From JAHBNG01 sp039028975 (GTDB lineage Bacteria > Chloroflexota > Anaerolineae > Caldilineales > Caldilineaceae), in assembly GCA_039028975.1 (NCBI GenBank), contig JBCCHB010000110.1, positions 1 through 58,603 on the forward strand: a stretch of 58,603 nucleotides of DNA. Reading direction: 5' to 3'. Positions 34,606 to 44,020 of the stretch are shown here, piece after piece. Every line of letters starts with the position of its first letter. The stretch's first letter is position 1. The notes below the pieces were generated by a model. It was not told where the DNA came from, made no database searches, and saw only the letters and a program-made list of their open reading frames with translations. Both the position numbers and the translations under genes were made by a program.

Positions 34606-36390
34606 CTAGGCCAAAGTTAAGTATGAGTATGCGGCATGATGCTGATTCAGCAGTTCAGGCTCGATATCTTGAATGGCATCGCTCGTATCGGCAACCTGGC
34701 CACCCTCAATGGCAATGGTCGTGTCAACATTCTGAATGGTGGATAGCCGATGGGTAATGATAACAAGTGTATGGACTGAAGAGTTCCGTTTTAATTGCTC
34801 GTAAAAAGTACTTTCAGATTCAATATCGAGAGAGTTGGTCGCTTCGTCCAGAATAAGGATATGAGGTTGACGCACAAGCGCCCTAGCCAGCGCAATTCTT
34901 TGACGTTGGCCCGCTGATAGTCCTACACCGTGGTCACCAAGCTGCGTATCATATCCATCCGGCAAATTGGTAATGAACGCATGGGCGTTCGCCACTGTGG
35001 CCGCTGTGACCAATTCCTCTTGCGTAGCGTCCAGTCGACCATAGCGGATATTATCTCGAATAGAAGCATGAAAGAGCTGACTGTCCTGATGGACAAAGCC
35101 AACTTGGTTGCGCCACGTTTCCATGTCTATCTGATTTAGAGGGTATTTGTCAACCCAAATGGCACCGCTACTTGGTTCATATACGCCTAGAAGTAGCTTA
35201 GTGAGTGTACTTTTGCCAGCACCAGATTTACCAATGATAGCGACTGTTTTACCCTTGGGAATCGTCAAAGACACATTAGTTAGGGCCGAATGAGCTTCAT
35301 CCTGATAGCGAAATGTGACATTTCTAAATTGGATGGACTCTCTTAGCTCGTCAAAATGGACGCCCCCAGTACGTCTCGTTTCTTTATCTGGTAAGCCTAA
35401 GAAAGCTGTCACCTTTTGAAGCGATGGATAGAGCCGTAGCAATTCAGTACGAGCTTCATCAAAATCCGTCATATGGGGTAAAAGGCGGTATAAGATCGCC
35501 ACAAAGATAATCGCCTTTGGAATCAACGCGAGGTTGGTTGCCATAACGAATAAAAGGCCGACCAGCAGTAGCGCAATTAGGATTTCAATCAAAGGATAGA
35601 TAAGCGCCGTGAGCATCTCTGATTTGAAGTAGAGGGCACTTACTTGATGAACAATCTTCTCGACTCGTTTTACAGCGTATTTGGAGCGTCCTAGAATACG
35701 AATTGTCAACATATTGTTGAGCATTTCTAATGTCGATTGTAGCTGTTCCTCTTCTCGCTCAATGGCCTCTTCGGCGAAACTCTCTACCCGTTGTGTCACA
35801 AGGCGAATCAACATAGATGTAAAGATAAGACCTGCAATCGCCATGAGCGTCAATGGCCAAGAGACAACGAGTAAAAAACTCAACAAGATTACGATTGCAC
35901 ACAGGTTGACAGCCATTCCCAGAATGGTGGAGACTGCGGAATTGATTTCGGAGGCTTCGTTGACAATCGTGTTGTGCATTTCTCCGGCGCGATGGCTCTC
36001 CATATACGACATGCTAACAGACATCAATTGAGTATAAGATTGGCTAGCAAGCCTTCTACTTAAATCCATATCAATCCAAGCAGAGAGAGCTACAGCCGCC
36101 AGCGAGACAACATTCTTCAGTAAAATTAGGCTGAAAATCAGCAGCGGAATCAGTATGAGTCTTTGATTTGCAGGCAGAAGGTCAATGATGGAGGTTAAAA
36201 ATTGCTCGAATGGTCCACTTCCTTCCACAGAGAGAGTGCTGAAGCTTAATAAGTTGATGAACGGTAAAAACAGGCTAATGCCGATCCCTTCTAGCAGAAT
36301 CTCGATGACCCCAAGCCCAATCATCAGGGCAGCAGGCAACCGATAGGGTGCGAAAAGCGGGTGTATAAGTTTGAAGAAATCGCGTTCCAT
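34606..36390 (-). CDS. MsbA-type ABC exporter (fused membrane and ATPase domains)
   Basis: A 594-residue half-transporter that flips lipids or lipid-linked sugars across the membrane. I use the ATG at 36390 (MERDFFKL); the frame extends 43 codons further upstream but those residues are basic and low-complexity. The first ~340 residues have about six membrane helices (including LIPLLIFSLILLKNVV and LLLVGLLFVMATNLALIP). The nucleotide-binding domain has Walker A IGKSGAGKSTLTK, the Q-loop, signature GLSAGQRQRIALARAL, Walker B ILILDEATNSLD and H-loop ITHRLST. It acts as a homodimer. In the middle of the glycan operon it is the best candidate for exporting the product. Confidence 0.93.
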   Translation of the reverse strand: MERDFFKLIHPLFAPYRLPAALMIGLGVIEILLEGIGISLFLPFINLLSFSTLSVEGSGPFEQFLTSIIDLLPANQRLILIPLLIFSLILLKNVVSLAAVALSAWIDMDLSRRLASQSYTQLMSVSMSYMESHRAGEMHNTIVNEASEINSAVSTILGMAVNLCAIVILLSFLLVVSWPLTLMAIAGLIFTSMLIRLVTQRVESFAEEAIEREEEQLQSTLEMLNNMLTIRILGRSKYAVKRVEKIVHQVSALYFKSEMLTALIYPLIEILIALLLVGLLFVMATNLALIPKAIIFVAILYRLLPHMTDFDEARTELLRLYPSLQKVTAFLGLPDKETRRTGGVHFDELRESIQFRNVTFRYQDEAHSALTNVSLTIPKGKTVAIIGKSGAGKSTLTKLLLGVYEPSSGAIWVDKYPLNQIDMETWRNQVGFVHQDSQLFHASIRDNIRYGRLDATQEELVTAATVANAHAFITNLPDGYDTQLGDHGVGLSAGQRQRIALARALVRQPHILILDEATNSLDIESESTFYEQLKRNSSVHTLVIITHRLSTIQNVDTTIAIEGGQVADTSDAIQDIEPELLNQHHAAYSYLTLA

Positions 36391-36446
36391 ATCAATGATT
36401 CTGTGATATCTATTACTTGTACTTCTAGAAGTTTTTCCGATGGAAT

Positions 36447-38021
36447 TTAAACGGAACTGAGTACAGATGGAACTTCGTCGATTTCGCCCATTTTTTGCGA
36501 ATATTTTGTAGGCCGCCACAGACCTATGATAAATAGGTGAATGATTAGTTGGCTCATGGCAAAACTCAAGACCACGAGTGGTATATGGCCTAAAACACTA
36601 AAGGTGTAAATAATGCCGGCAAGCAATATAAACCCAGTCATCAAGTGCAACGTAAAGAGAGACCAAGGAGGCGAGTCTGTCTTTGATTTGGGTGTCAATC
36701 TATACTTTAGCGGAATGCGCAGAAGAGACATAAACCATGCCAGGGTATATATGGGCCAGGTAGCGTAAATCAGGATGACGGCCTGCCTGAATGAGCTAGC
36801 TTCAATCGATGGGTGACGCCATTTACGGAACATATATACTCGGATCAGGGAGTCTGCTACCGCTAAAGGAACGAGGTGGAGCATGTATCCATTCAGGCTC
36901 TCAAGCAATGCGTTATCGGCAGAGAACAAGGCGATGATAATAGCAGCTAAATGCAGGGCGATGACAAGTCCAATCCAGTATTTGGTGGTACGTACTGCAT
37001 AACAGATTCGTTGCCCCCACCTCAATTGATTGATAAGCGAAAATGAAGTCAACATAACTTCAAAGACGCCCCGTGACCATTTAAATTGCTGGGTGTACCA
37101 AGCAGATAACGTTGCAGGGGCCAAACCAGGTGCTAACGGTTCAGCCACATAGCGAGATTCCCAGCCTGTGGCATGAATCTTAATGGACGTAGCAAGATCT
37201 TCGGCTAAGCCAACTTGGTATCCACCTATTTCATCAAGCGTTCTACGACGAATGAGGCAATTACTCCCCATTTTGGTTACACAATTCAGCCCGTCCATGC
37301 CTTTAGATGTTGGGTTATAAAAATCTAGACTCGTGTCAATAGCTGCCTGAGCCAACCAACTTTCATCGTCATTGCTAAATGTAGGCATTACCTGCACAAA
37401 TCCAACCCGATTGTCTGCAAAGTACCCTATAGTTTTCGTCAAATAGTTAGGTACTGGCACATGGTCAATATCAAAGATAGCCACAATTTCGCCGTGGATG
37501 CGTGGCAATGCAGCGTTCATATTCCCAGCTTTGGCATCATCCACCCCTTGACGTGTCAAATAGCCAATCTGAAGGTCTTGGGCTAACTTCCGTAGCTTTG
37601 AATCTTCGCCATCGTCTAGCAACCAGATGGTGTATTCTCCTTCCATCTTTTTAACTGCTAGGAGGCAAGTCTCTACCATTTCAAAAGATTCATTCAAAAC
37701 GGGAATCAATACATCAACGGTTGGCGAATCGTTTTGTGGCACTTCATCCTGAGATGGGTTGGGCCCTACTGCATAAAGAATCCAGTTGCCTAAGAGCTGG
37801 AAGCATCCATAGAATAGCGCCACAAGACAACCAAGAATCAACAGGGGCGACGCAAAAGACAGCCTTTGAAACCACCATAAATAGTAGAATAAGATAGCGC
37901 CAATGCCAGCGCCCAGCAAGGCCATATCCAGAACATTTATCGTATGTCTGACCGAAGGGCGCAGGTGGATAAAGCAAGAGATGATAGAACGGGTGAGGTT
38001 ACTGATCAATATTTGGATCAT
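36447..38021 (-). CDS. Cellulose-synthase-like GT2 membrane transferase
   Basis: A 524-residue membrane GT2 related to BcsA and chitin/hyaluronan synthases. The start at 38021 (ATGATCCAA) overlaps the end of the upstream GT-C gene by 23 bases; the frame is open further up to 38132. Motifs in order: VDVLIPVLNESFE, the first catalytic Asp in LLDDGED, DxD in IFDIDHVP, the acceptor base in LAEDLATS, and QQFKW in place of the canonical QxxRW. Membrane helices flank the domain at both ends (LLGAGIGAILFYYLWW; several after residue 330). Such enzymes polymerise and extrude beta-linked glycans. The Arg to Lys change in QxxRW is unusual. Confidence 0.92.
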   Translation of the reverse strand: MIQILISNLTRSIISCFIHLRPSVRHTINVLDMALLGAGIGAILFYYLWWFQRLSFASPLLILGCLVALFYGCFQLLGNWILYAVGPNPSQDEVPQNDSPTVDVLIPVLNESFEMVETCLLAVKKMEGEYTIWLLDDGEDSKLRKLAQDLQIGYLTRQGVDDAKAGNMNAALPRIHGEIVAIFDIDHVPVPNYLTKTIGYFADNRVGFVQVMPTFSNDDESWLAQAAIDTSLDFYNPTSKGMDGLNCVTKMGSNCLIRRRTLDEIGGYQVGLAEDLATSIKIHATGWESRYVAEPLAPGLAPATLSAWYTQQFKWSRGVFEVMLTSFSLINQLRWGQRICYAVRTTKYWIGLVIALHLAAIIIALFSADNALLESLNGYMLHLVPLAVADSLIRVYMFRKWRHPSIEASSFRQAVILIYATWPIYTLAWFMSLLRIPLKYRLTPKSKTDSPPWSLFTLHLMTGFILLAGIIYTFSVLGHIPLVVLSFAMSQLIIHLFIIGLWRPTKYSQKMGEIDEVPSVLSSV

Positions 38022-39393
38022 AAAGCTGAACTTCCACTGCCATAGTCCGACCTGGCACATACACATCAAAATTGCCCACTTCTTGTGTATTATCTGCAAT
38101 CCATTTGCGTAGACTGGGCGATACTCTTCCACTCATGGGATTGCCTGTAAACCATGTGCGTTTCCCTTGTTTCTCAACATAGCGATGGGTGATTGGTGTA
38201 GGATAACGAGCATCCGACAGCCCGTAAAAATAAGCTAACCGCGGCTGAAACGCTATCACCAAATCATCCTCGGTCCGATTCTGCTGAATGTAGTCAAATG
38301 CGGCCCGGTAATCATGGCGGTACCCTTTAAACTGGTTGTAGTACCCTACATTCATGAGCATTGGCTCTAGTAGTAAAACTCCTATCACGGAAAAATAAAG
38401 TAAGCGGTTACGAGCCGTTGCTGCTGTAAGAAGCCTGTCAAATCCTATAGCAGCCAGTACAATCCATGACGTAAGGACCACGAAAAGATAGCGATTGGAT
38501 GCTGCATGAAATAAGGACAAGCAGGCCATAATGATGACAGGTAGTACCCCACTAATCACCAGCAAGAGAGCAAAGCGGTCCCGTTGGCGTAGCAGATAAA
38601 AGCTGGTGACACTAGCAACCACCGCGAGGCTAAATCCAATCCGAAGAACGACCCCTGTAACAATGCGCTGTGGTGTAGACGTTGCGCCACCAAACCCCCT
38701 CATCCAGCCACTCAAATCTTGAATATAGGGACCAGCAAAAAAAGTGCCCACGATGACTACAGGAAGCCCTACCCAAATCAGGTATTGCCAACGAAGCCCC
38801 TTTGGCTTCGCAAAAAAAGGCAGGGCCAAACAACTCACGTATACAGCGAGAACAGGCAGAATAAAGAGCGCAGTCAATCTTTCCTTTGCCGCCAAAACAA
38901 TGAAGAGTAACGAGGAGAGCAAAAGCCAAGGACGGTCTTCTTCAAGGCCAATATAAAAAAGCAGCAGGGCGACTGTATAAAAGAGTAGCTGTGCCGATGG
39001 ATATCGGGCGTTTTGCGACCAAAAGATATGCCAGGGTGCAACAGCTAGCATGATTGCCGCGATAAGGGCTGGTTTGGGACCGCGAATATGTCGCAGTAAA
39101 AGATAGAGTGTAGGAACCGTAATAACGCCAAAAAGAGCAGGTACAGTTCGGGCTACACTTTCCGTTAGGGGCAGAAATCGAAGAGCTTGTCGAATTAGAA
39201 TATGGGAAGTCGATTCACGCAGTACAGTGAAATTAAAACCATCATTCAATCCTAGAAGGGTAAATAACTCATCTTCCCAAAAGCTCCATACACCAATCTT
39301 ATAAAAACGAAGTATTAACGCAATAACTACGACAATCACAACGAAGAAGTCATAGCGAGGCTGTACGGACGTCATATGCCGCATAGGCAACAT
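37999..39393 (-). CDS. GT-C membrane glycosyltransferase (PMT/ArnT-like)
   Basis: A 464-residue integral membrane transferase of the GT39/GT83-type GT-C fold, which uses polyprenyl-phosphate sugars as donors. About ten hydrophobic segments are seen, for example FFVVIVVVIALILRFYKI at the N-terminus. The catalytic Asp-Glu pair lies in the first outer loop (SFWEDELFT). WHIFWSQNARYPSAQLLF follows, the segment that in this family precedes the third helices. It is the first gene of the minus-strand glycan operon. It may decorate the polymer or lipid after export. Start at 39393 is the first ATG; two others follow within seven codons. Confidence 0.88.
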   Translation of the reverse strand: MLPMRHMTSVQPRYDFFVVIVVVIALILRFYKIGVWSFWEDELFTLLGLNDGFNFTVLRESTSHILIRQALRFLPLTESVARTVPALFGVITVPTLYLLLRHIRGPKPALIAAIMLAVAPWHIFWSQNARYPSAQLLFYTVALLLFYIGLEEDRPWLLLSSLLFIVLAAKERLTALFILPVLAVYVSCLALPFFAKPKGLRWQYLIWVGLPVVIVGTFFAGPYIQDLSGWMRGFGGATSTPQRIVTGVVLRIGFSLAVVASVTSFYLLRQRDRFALLLVISGVLPVIIMACLSLFHAASNRYLFVVLTSWIVLAAIGFDRLLTAATARNRLLYFSVIGVLLLEPMLMNVGYYNQFKGYRHDYRAAFDYIQQNRTEDDLVIAFQPRLAYFYGLSDARYPTPITHRYVEKQGKRTWFTGNPMSGRVSPSLRKWIADNTQEVGNFDVYVPGRTMAVEVQLYDPNIDQ

Positions 39394-39715
39394 CTCAGTA
39401 TGACAGGGAAGAGCATCAGGAAATCAGTTCCTGTCCCATCTTAGTTCACATCTGTTCCAGCCAGCGCGCTCTTTTGACATTCAGTAACTTACTCGACAAC
39501 TTCATTTATTCTTGTCCTCACGATAGAATCATTGTATAACAGTTAGGCGTTATTAGATGTTACATGAATATCACATGGCCCTGTCAGCGCCTGAAATATT
39601 ATATTGCTTATTCTCAGCCTCGTTTGAAAACAGTTATTTGGTTACTCAAAGAGAACGATGGGAAACTACTATTTTCAAATTGGCCACACTATAGTTAGCA
39701 GAAGGAATTCACACG
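39394..39715. other. Divergent intergenic region with family-2 element
   Basis: About 320 bases between the glycan operon and the asparaginase gene. Apart from the family-2 copy (39608-39697) it is AT-rich without a gene. Divergent promoters are expected; none is clear. Confidence 0.4.
39608..39697 (-). repeat. Family-2 palindromic element, full copy
   Basis: Runs from cttattctcagcctcgtttgaaaac to ggccacactatagtta and aligns end to end with the inverse of 33125-33213. It ends 18 bases before the asparaginase start, next to its ribosome site. Confidence 0.8.
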
Positions 39716-40684
39716 ATGATCGTGATTGCAAGCGCCAATGGAGACGTTGGAATAGAAGCCGCCATTGATGTGCTCAAATCAGGCGGCACGGCTATCGACG
39801 CGGTAGAAGCAGGCATCCGGTTGGTCGAAGAGAACATGAATGACCATTCAGTAGGCCGCAACAGCTACCCGAATATACTGGGCGACCTAGAGCTTGACGC
39901 CTCGATTATGAATGGGCGCACATTGGAGAGTGGTGCCGTGGCCGCAATGAAAAATGTGCCTGCGGCCATTTCGGTGGCACGTAAGGTAATGGAAATGTTA
40001 CCTCATGTTCATCTGGCCGGGGACGGTGCAGAACGATTTGCCGTAGAGATGGGCTTTGAACGGGATAAAGATATGGTGACTGAGCCGATCATGGCGATCC
40101 GAGATCGGCATCTCACAGGCGCCATGTCAGAGGAAACTTTTGACAATCTTGCCAATCAGGTTGACCTATGGGATTGGGTCAAAGTTGCTACCGACCCGGA
40201 GAAGCGTTACGGTACGGTCAACTTCATCGCCCAAGATGGCAATGGGGATATTTGCTGTGGCGTAAGCACCAGTGGTTGGGCGTGGAAATATCCTGGGCGG
40301 GTTGGCGATTCACCGATTATTGGTGCTGGGAACTATGCAGACAACCGCTACGGGGCCGCAGCCTGCACAGGAATGGGTGAGATGGCCATACGGGCCTGTA
40401 CCGCGCATAGTTTGGTCTTTTATATGAAGATGGGTGCGTCAGTAGATGAGGCTTCTCGCCGGGCCATGGAAGATTTGCGTGATTTAGGAGGCCCATATGT
40501 TTCACGGATGAGCCTGATCTCACTGGGGAAAGATGGTAACCACGCTGGGTTCACCAGCCACGAACCCAAAGCCAGCACCCATCATCGAGTTGGCACCTAT
40601 GTTTTTCAGACGGCAGATATGGCTCAGCATGAAGAGGTCCCACGGCAGTATGTGGAAATCAGGGAGCGTTGGGAGAGGAAATAA
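39716..40684 (+). CDS. Ntn asparaginase / glycosylasparaginase-type amidohydrolase
   Basis: A 322-residue threonine Ntn hydrolase of the isoaspartyl peptidase/L-asparaginase (T2) family. The proenzyme cuts itself before Thr167 in RYGTVNF, and the following STSGWAWKYPGRVGDSPIIGAG is the strongly conserved substrate-binding block. The N-terminal half has SGGTAIDAVEAGIRLVE, typical of the alpha chain. GAAACTGMGE and the late Gly-rich region complete the family pattern. GAAGGA precedes the ATG by about 10 bases. No signal peptide is seen. It releases aspartate and ammonia from asparagine, isoaspartyl peptides or glycosylasparagine. Coupled by a TAATG overlap to the next gene. Confidence 0.93.
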   Translation: MIVIASANGDVGIEAAIDVLKSGGTAIDAVEAGIRLVEENMNDHSVGRNSYPNILGDLELDASIMNGRTLESGAVAAMKNVPAAISVARKVMEMLPHVHLAGDGAERFAVEMGFERDKDMVTEPIMAIRDRHLTGAMSEETFDNLANQVDLWDWVKVATDPEKRYGTVNFIAQDGNGDICCGVSTSGWAWKYPGRVGDSPIIGAGNYADNRYGAAACTGMGEMAIRACTAHSLVFYMKMGASVDEASRRAMEDLRDLGGPYVSRMSLISLGKDGNHAGFTSHEPKASTHHRVGTYVFQTADMAQHEEVPRQYVEIRERWERK

Positions 40685-41496
40685 TGTCATTCTCTCAACT
40701 AACCAATCAGACGGCCCATCGTCCTTGGCCCATACCGCCTTCCCCGTGGATTATGACCCAGCGCTGGAGTGATCTAGTCTTTGCTCACTGGCCTATTCCT
40801 GCGGACGCATTACGACCATTGGTACCTTCATCATTACATCTTGACACCTTTGAAGGCCAAGCATGGATTGGACTCGTCCCTTTCCGCATGTCCAATGTGC
40901 GACCGAGGTTTGTTCCTGCTATGCCCTGGCTGTCAGCTTTCCCAGAATTTAACGTACGCACATATGTCTGCGCCAACAACAGCACAGATCCGGCCATTTC
41001 TAAGCCTGGCGTCTACTTCTTTAGCTTAGAAGCAGGCAATCCGGTGGCGGTGTCAATTGCACGCCAAGTCTTCAAACTACCCTATTTCCGTGCCAACATG
41101 GGTTTGCAGCATGAAGAAGAGCCAAATGGGTGGAATGCTTATTCAGCTAAGGCTATCCACTATCGTACCGAGCGCACCCACCTAGGCGCATCATCTGCCC
41201 AATTTCGTGGCAGTTATAGACCCATCGGTCCTACTTACCAGAGTGAACCAGGCACACTAGAGTACTGGCTCACTGAACGATATGCACTGTACACTGTTCC
41301 AGCAGATGGGCGAGTTCTTCGAGGTGATATCCACCACCTACCCTGGCCTCTTCAACCAGCTGAGTTAGAGATCGAGTTCAACAGCATGGCGGTCGCCAGC
41401 CAAATCGACTTGCCAGATACTCAGCCACTGCTCCACTTTGCCCAGGAGCTAGATGTGGTTGTTTGGCCATTGAGTCACAAGGTCGAAAACAGCTAG
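40684..41496 (+). CDS. DUF2071-family (YqjF-like) protein
   Basis: A 270-residue protein starting at 40684, where its ATG overlaps the upstream stop (TAATG) after a GGGAGAGG site. The N-terminus PSPWIMTQRWSDLVFAHWPI, followed by LRPLVPSSLHLDTFEGQAWIGLVPFRM and FNVRTYV, is diagnostic for DUF2071/YqjF, an acetoacetate-decarboxylase-like beta fold of unknown activity. Translational coupling to the asparaginase may only reflect compact packing. Function is not known. Confidence 0.88.
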   Translation: MSFSQLTNQTAHRPWPIPPSPWIMTQRWSDLVFAHWPIPADALRPLVPSSLHLDTFEGQAWIGLVPFRMSNVRPRFVPAMPWLSAFPEFNVRTYVCANNSTDPAISKPGVYFFSLEAGNPVAVSIARQVFKLPYFRANMGLQHEEEPNGWNAYSAKAIHYRTERTHLGASSAQFRGSYRPIGPTYQSEPGTLEYWLTERYALYTVPADGRVLRGDIHHLPWPLQPAELEIEFNSMAVASQIDLPDTQPLLHFAQELDVVVWPLSHKVENS

Positions 41497-41497
41497 A

Positions 41498-41860
41498 CTA
41501 ATCACCAAGCAGTCGCAGAATTTTTTGTAAGATTAACCCGCTTAAACCTCCAGCGAGGATGCTCAAGAAGTATGCATTGTCTGCAAGGTAATGGCTTGCG
41601 GAGATTCGGAAAGCAACATACCATATGATCATGCTGGCATCTCCAAGCTGTAGTGCAAATATGCGGCCATTCACTATATCTGTCTTACTACCTGCCAACT
41701 GCGCCACTATACGCCCAACGTAAAGTTTGTAATCGTCTCCATGGGTATTTCTCTGGCTTGGCATCATGATAAGCCAGAGAATGAGGGCTGGGGCAATTAC
41801 CAAAAATATCCGTTCATCAATCACCCTGCCGTCCGTCACCCTGTCATCTCCCCATCTCAC
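41498..41860 (-). CDS. Small putative membrane protein
   Basis: A 120-residue frame that overlaps the end of the M20 peptidase gene by 17 bases and converges on the DUF2071 gene one base away. It has a hydrophobic segment IFLVIAPALILWLIMM near residues 18-33 and another near the C-terminus (LSILAGGLSGLIL). The first dozen residues are low-complexity, so the true start may be internal. No family recognised. Hydrophobic pattern and placement favour a real gene, but weakly. Confidence 0.5.
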   Translation of the reverse strand: MRWGDDRVTDGRVIDERIFLVIAPALILWLIMMPSQRNTHGDDYKLYVGRIVAQLAGSKTDIVNGRIFALQLGDASMIIWYVAFRISASHYLADNAYFLSILAGGLSGLILQKILRLLGD

Positions 41861-43208
41861 CTAAAAATGCCAAGACCGAGGCCCCGGTCTTGATCCCTTT
41901 GATAAAGCGCTCGATCTCCATATTCTCATTGGGCGCATGATTGGCTTCATCGTGGTTGGCGTAGGGCGTTTGAAAGGAAGGTACGCCTAGGTGCTTGGTC
42001 CAGACATAATCGGGTAGGCTGCCACCCATTGCGGGCACGAGCAGTGGTTCCTCTTCCTGGGCAGCAAGGAATGCTTGACGAAGTGGCTCAGTATATTGGG
42101 ATTCGAGCGGTGTCTTAGATGGCTCCATACCACCCTGGCGAATGAACTCAACTTCTGGTGCGTGCTTTTTGACATGGGCTTCCACTTTGTCCAGAATGTC
42201 GTCACATTTCTGGGCTTCGATCAGGCGCATATCACACTTCACAAACGCTTCACAGGGTAGAACTGTCTTGGTGCCAGGACCACCGTAGCCGCTATGAAAG
42301 CCGTTGATTGTAAAGGTGGGCCATGTCGAAAGTCGGTCAAAAAAGGGACGTTCTAGAGGGACATCTAGCCGCGTCATCTCTACTTTTTCCATCAAGGCAT
42401 CCACATTTACAGGTAGTGCATCCAATGCCTGACGTTCAGCTGGTGTTGGTGGCTCAACATCATCATAAAAGCCTTCAATGGTGACTTCACCTTGGTCATT
42501 TTTCATAGTCGCTAACAACTGAACCAGTGTCCAGATGGGGTTGGGTGCCACACCACCCCAATTTCCCGAGTGAAAATCTCTGTTGGCATGGCGCACGCGC
42601 AGCTCAAAGCCGACCATACCTCGTGGACCAAAGCTGATAATGGGACGCCCGCTCTCATGAATGGGCCCATCGGCGGTAATCACCAAATCAACGTCCTCAA
42701 ACAGATGAGAATTTTCCTCAACACAGGCCGCAATGTGGGGACTTCCCACCTCTTCTTCTCCCTCAAGAAGCACAATGACATTGCAGGGCAGGTTGTCCGC
42801 CGTGGCCAGCCAAGACTCAATAGCGAGAAGCTGGGCAAAGTGCTGCCCCTTGTTATCACCGACGCCTCGCCCCCAAATACGACCGTCTCGAATTTCGGGT
42901 TCAAATGGTGGCGAAACCCATTCGTCAAGTGGATCAGGCGGCTGGACGTCATAATGTCCGTAAAGTAAAACAGTCGGCGCATCGGGTCTTTCAGCCCGGT
43001 GCCCATAGACAAACGGCCAGCCCTGAGTTTGGAGAAGTTGACCATTCATGCCCAGTTGCGTCAGGTAGTCAACGAGAAAGTCGGCTGTCTCACCAATTCC
43101 GACTCCATGGGCACTGATGCTAGGCTGGGAGACATAGGTTATCAGGCGGTCAATCGCATCTTGTCGATTGGTGTCAATATGTTCGAGAACTGCGTTGAGC
43201 TTTGTCAT
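41844..43208 (-). CDS. M20-family dipeptidase / carboxypeptidase
   Basis: A 454-residue M20 metallopeptidase (CNDP/ArgE-like) that hydrolyses dipeptides in the cytoplasm. I choose the ATG at 43208 (MTKLNAV), preceded by GAAGGC; the frame extends ten codons further. Two-zinc site residues are visible in YGHYDVQPPD (His and Asp), GRGVGDNKGQ (bridging Asp), VLLEGEEEVGSPH (general base and ligand Glu), the D of ITADGPIH, and a late His in QTPYANHDEANH. The dimerisation domain lies in between. It is 26 bases downstream of the dioxygenase gene, so the two are probably co-transcribed. Confidence 0.94.
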   Translation of the reverse strand: MTKLNAVLEHIDTNRQDAIDRLITYVSQPSISAHGVGIGETADFLVDYLTQLGMNGQLLQTQGWPFVYGHRAERPDAPTVLLYGHYDVQPPDPLDEWVSPPFEPEIRDGRIWGRGVGDNKGQHFAQLLAIESWLATADNLPCNVIVLLEGEEEVGSPHIAACVEENSHLFEDVDLVITADGPIHESGRPIISFGPRGMVGFELRVRHANRDFHSGNWGGVAPNPIWTLVQLLATMKNDQGEVTIEGFYDDVEPPTPAERQALDALPVNVDALMEKVEMTRLDVPLERPFFDRLSTWPTFTINGFHSGYGGPGTKTVLPCEAFVKCDMRLIEAQKCDDILDKVEAHVKKHAPEVEFIRQGGMEPSKTPLESQYTEPLRQAFLAAQEEEPLLVPAMGGSLPDYVWTKHLGVPSFQTPYANHDEANHAPNENMEIERFIKGIKTGASVLAFLGEMGR

Positions 43209-43234
43209 GGTTTTGCCTTCAAGTGGTGTGGATA

Positions 43235-44020
43235 TCATACGTCAAGAATATACCGAGCGGCTGATGTCAAGCGAGCGTCTGTCTCTGAGCGAAGAAATGC
43301 CTTCTGATCCGTTTGTTGTTTGTTTTCGCGGGCGGTGAATGCACAGTGATAAACCCGTCTCTTCTGTCCATTTTTATTGTTCGTGCTGCCGTGCCAGATC
43401 TGTCCATTAAAGAAGGCAATGGAACCCGCTGTTCCAGTAATGTAGACTTCCTTGGGATGAGGTTTCTTCAGATCCTCCATCTGATCTTGGGGAAATTCGG
43501 GCCACAGATGGCTGCCCGGAACAACTCGGGTTGGGCCATTCTCGGGTGTCAGATCATCCAACATCCAAAGCGCGTTGGTTTGGTGGCCGCGACCATCTGC
43601 TCTTGGGCCGCCAAAATCAGAGTGGAGGTTCTGCTGTCCACCTCCGAGCAATGGGTCATGCCCATTCAGAGAAACTAGCTTAAAGGGGCGCTGAATCACA
43701 TGATAAGCCGCAGCCAGTACAACTGGATGGGTATAGATCCGATCGAAGACGCTCCCTTTGTTGACCAGATCGGCCAGCCGCCGAATCCCTGGATCTCGAC
43801 TGACCTCTATGCCTGCCTGATCACCCTCCTCTGTGGTTAACCGTTCAAAGGTCGCTCGTAACAATTCTAGCCAAGTAGGTTCGATAACATTCGGAAAGAC
43901 CGTATAGCCAAATTCATCCAGCTCATCTTTATGATGTTGGGTGAGTGTTCGTTCCGTAACACCACAGTCAACTAGAATTGACTCCATATGGTCGTCGGCG
44001 TTCTGGCACTCTGGGTTCAT
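43235..44020 (-). CDS. Phytanoyl-CoA dioxygenase (PhyH)-like Fe(II)/2-oxoglutarate oxygenase
   Basis: A 261-residue non-haem iron oxygenase. The facial triad fits LHSDFGGP (His and Asp) and IWHGSTNN (second His), with RRVYHCAF supplying the Arg for 2-oxoglutarate. An LDDLTPENGPTRVVPGSHLW segment between them is the most conserved part of the family. AAGGAG lies 8 bases before the ATG at 44020. Family members hydroxylate phytanoyl-CoA, ectoine, and many small metabolites, so substrate is open. Operon with the M20 peptidase. A second, distant paralogue lies at 46769-47605. Confidence 0.92.
   Translation of the reverse strand: MNPECQNADDHMESILVDCGVTERTLTQHHKDELDEFGYTVFPNVIEPTWLELLRATFERLTTEEGDQAGIEVSRDPGIRRLADLVNKGSVFDRIYTHPVVLAAAYHVIQRPFKLVSLNGHDPLLGGGQQNLHSDFGGPRADGRGHQTNALWMLDDLTPENGPTRVVPGSHLWPEFPQDQMEDLKKPHPKEVYITGTAGSIAFFNGQIWHGSTNNKNGQKRRVYHCAFTARENKQQTDQKAFLRSETDARLTSAARYILDV

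Noticed and set aside
36391..36519. Longer N-terminus for the ABC exporter overlapping the upstream GT2 gene
   Set aside because: The 43 extra residues are basic and low-complexity with no family match; the inner ATG at 36390 fits the family start.
30272..39393. Recent transfer of rhizobial nod genes
   Set aside because: The fused architecture, gene order and base use similar to neighbours do not match a rhizobial nod operon; shared families are a better explanation than direct transfer.
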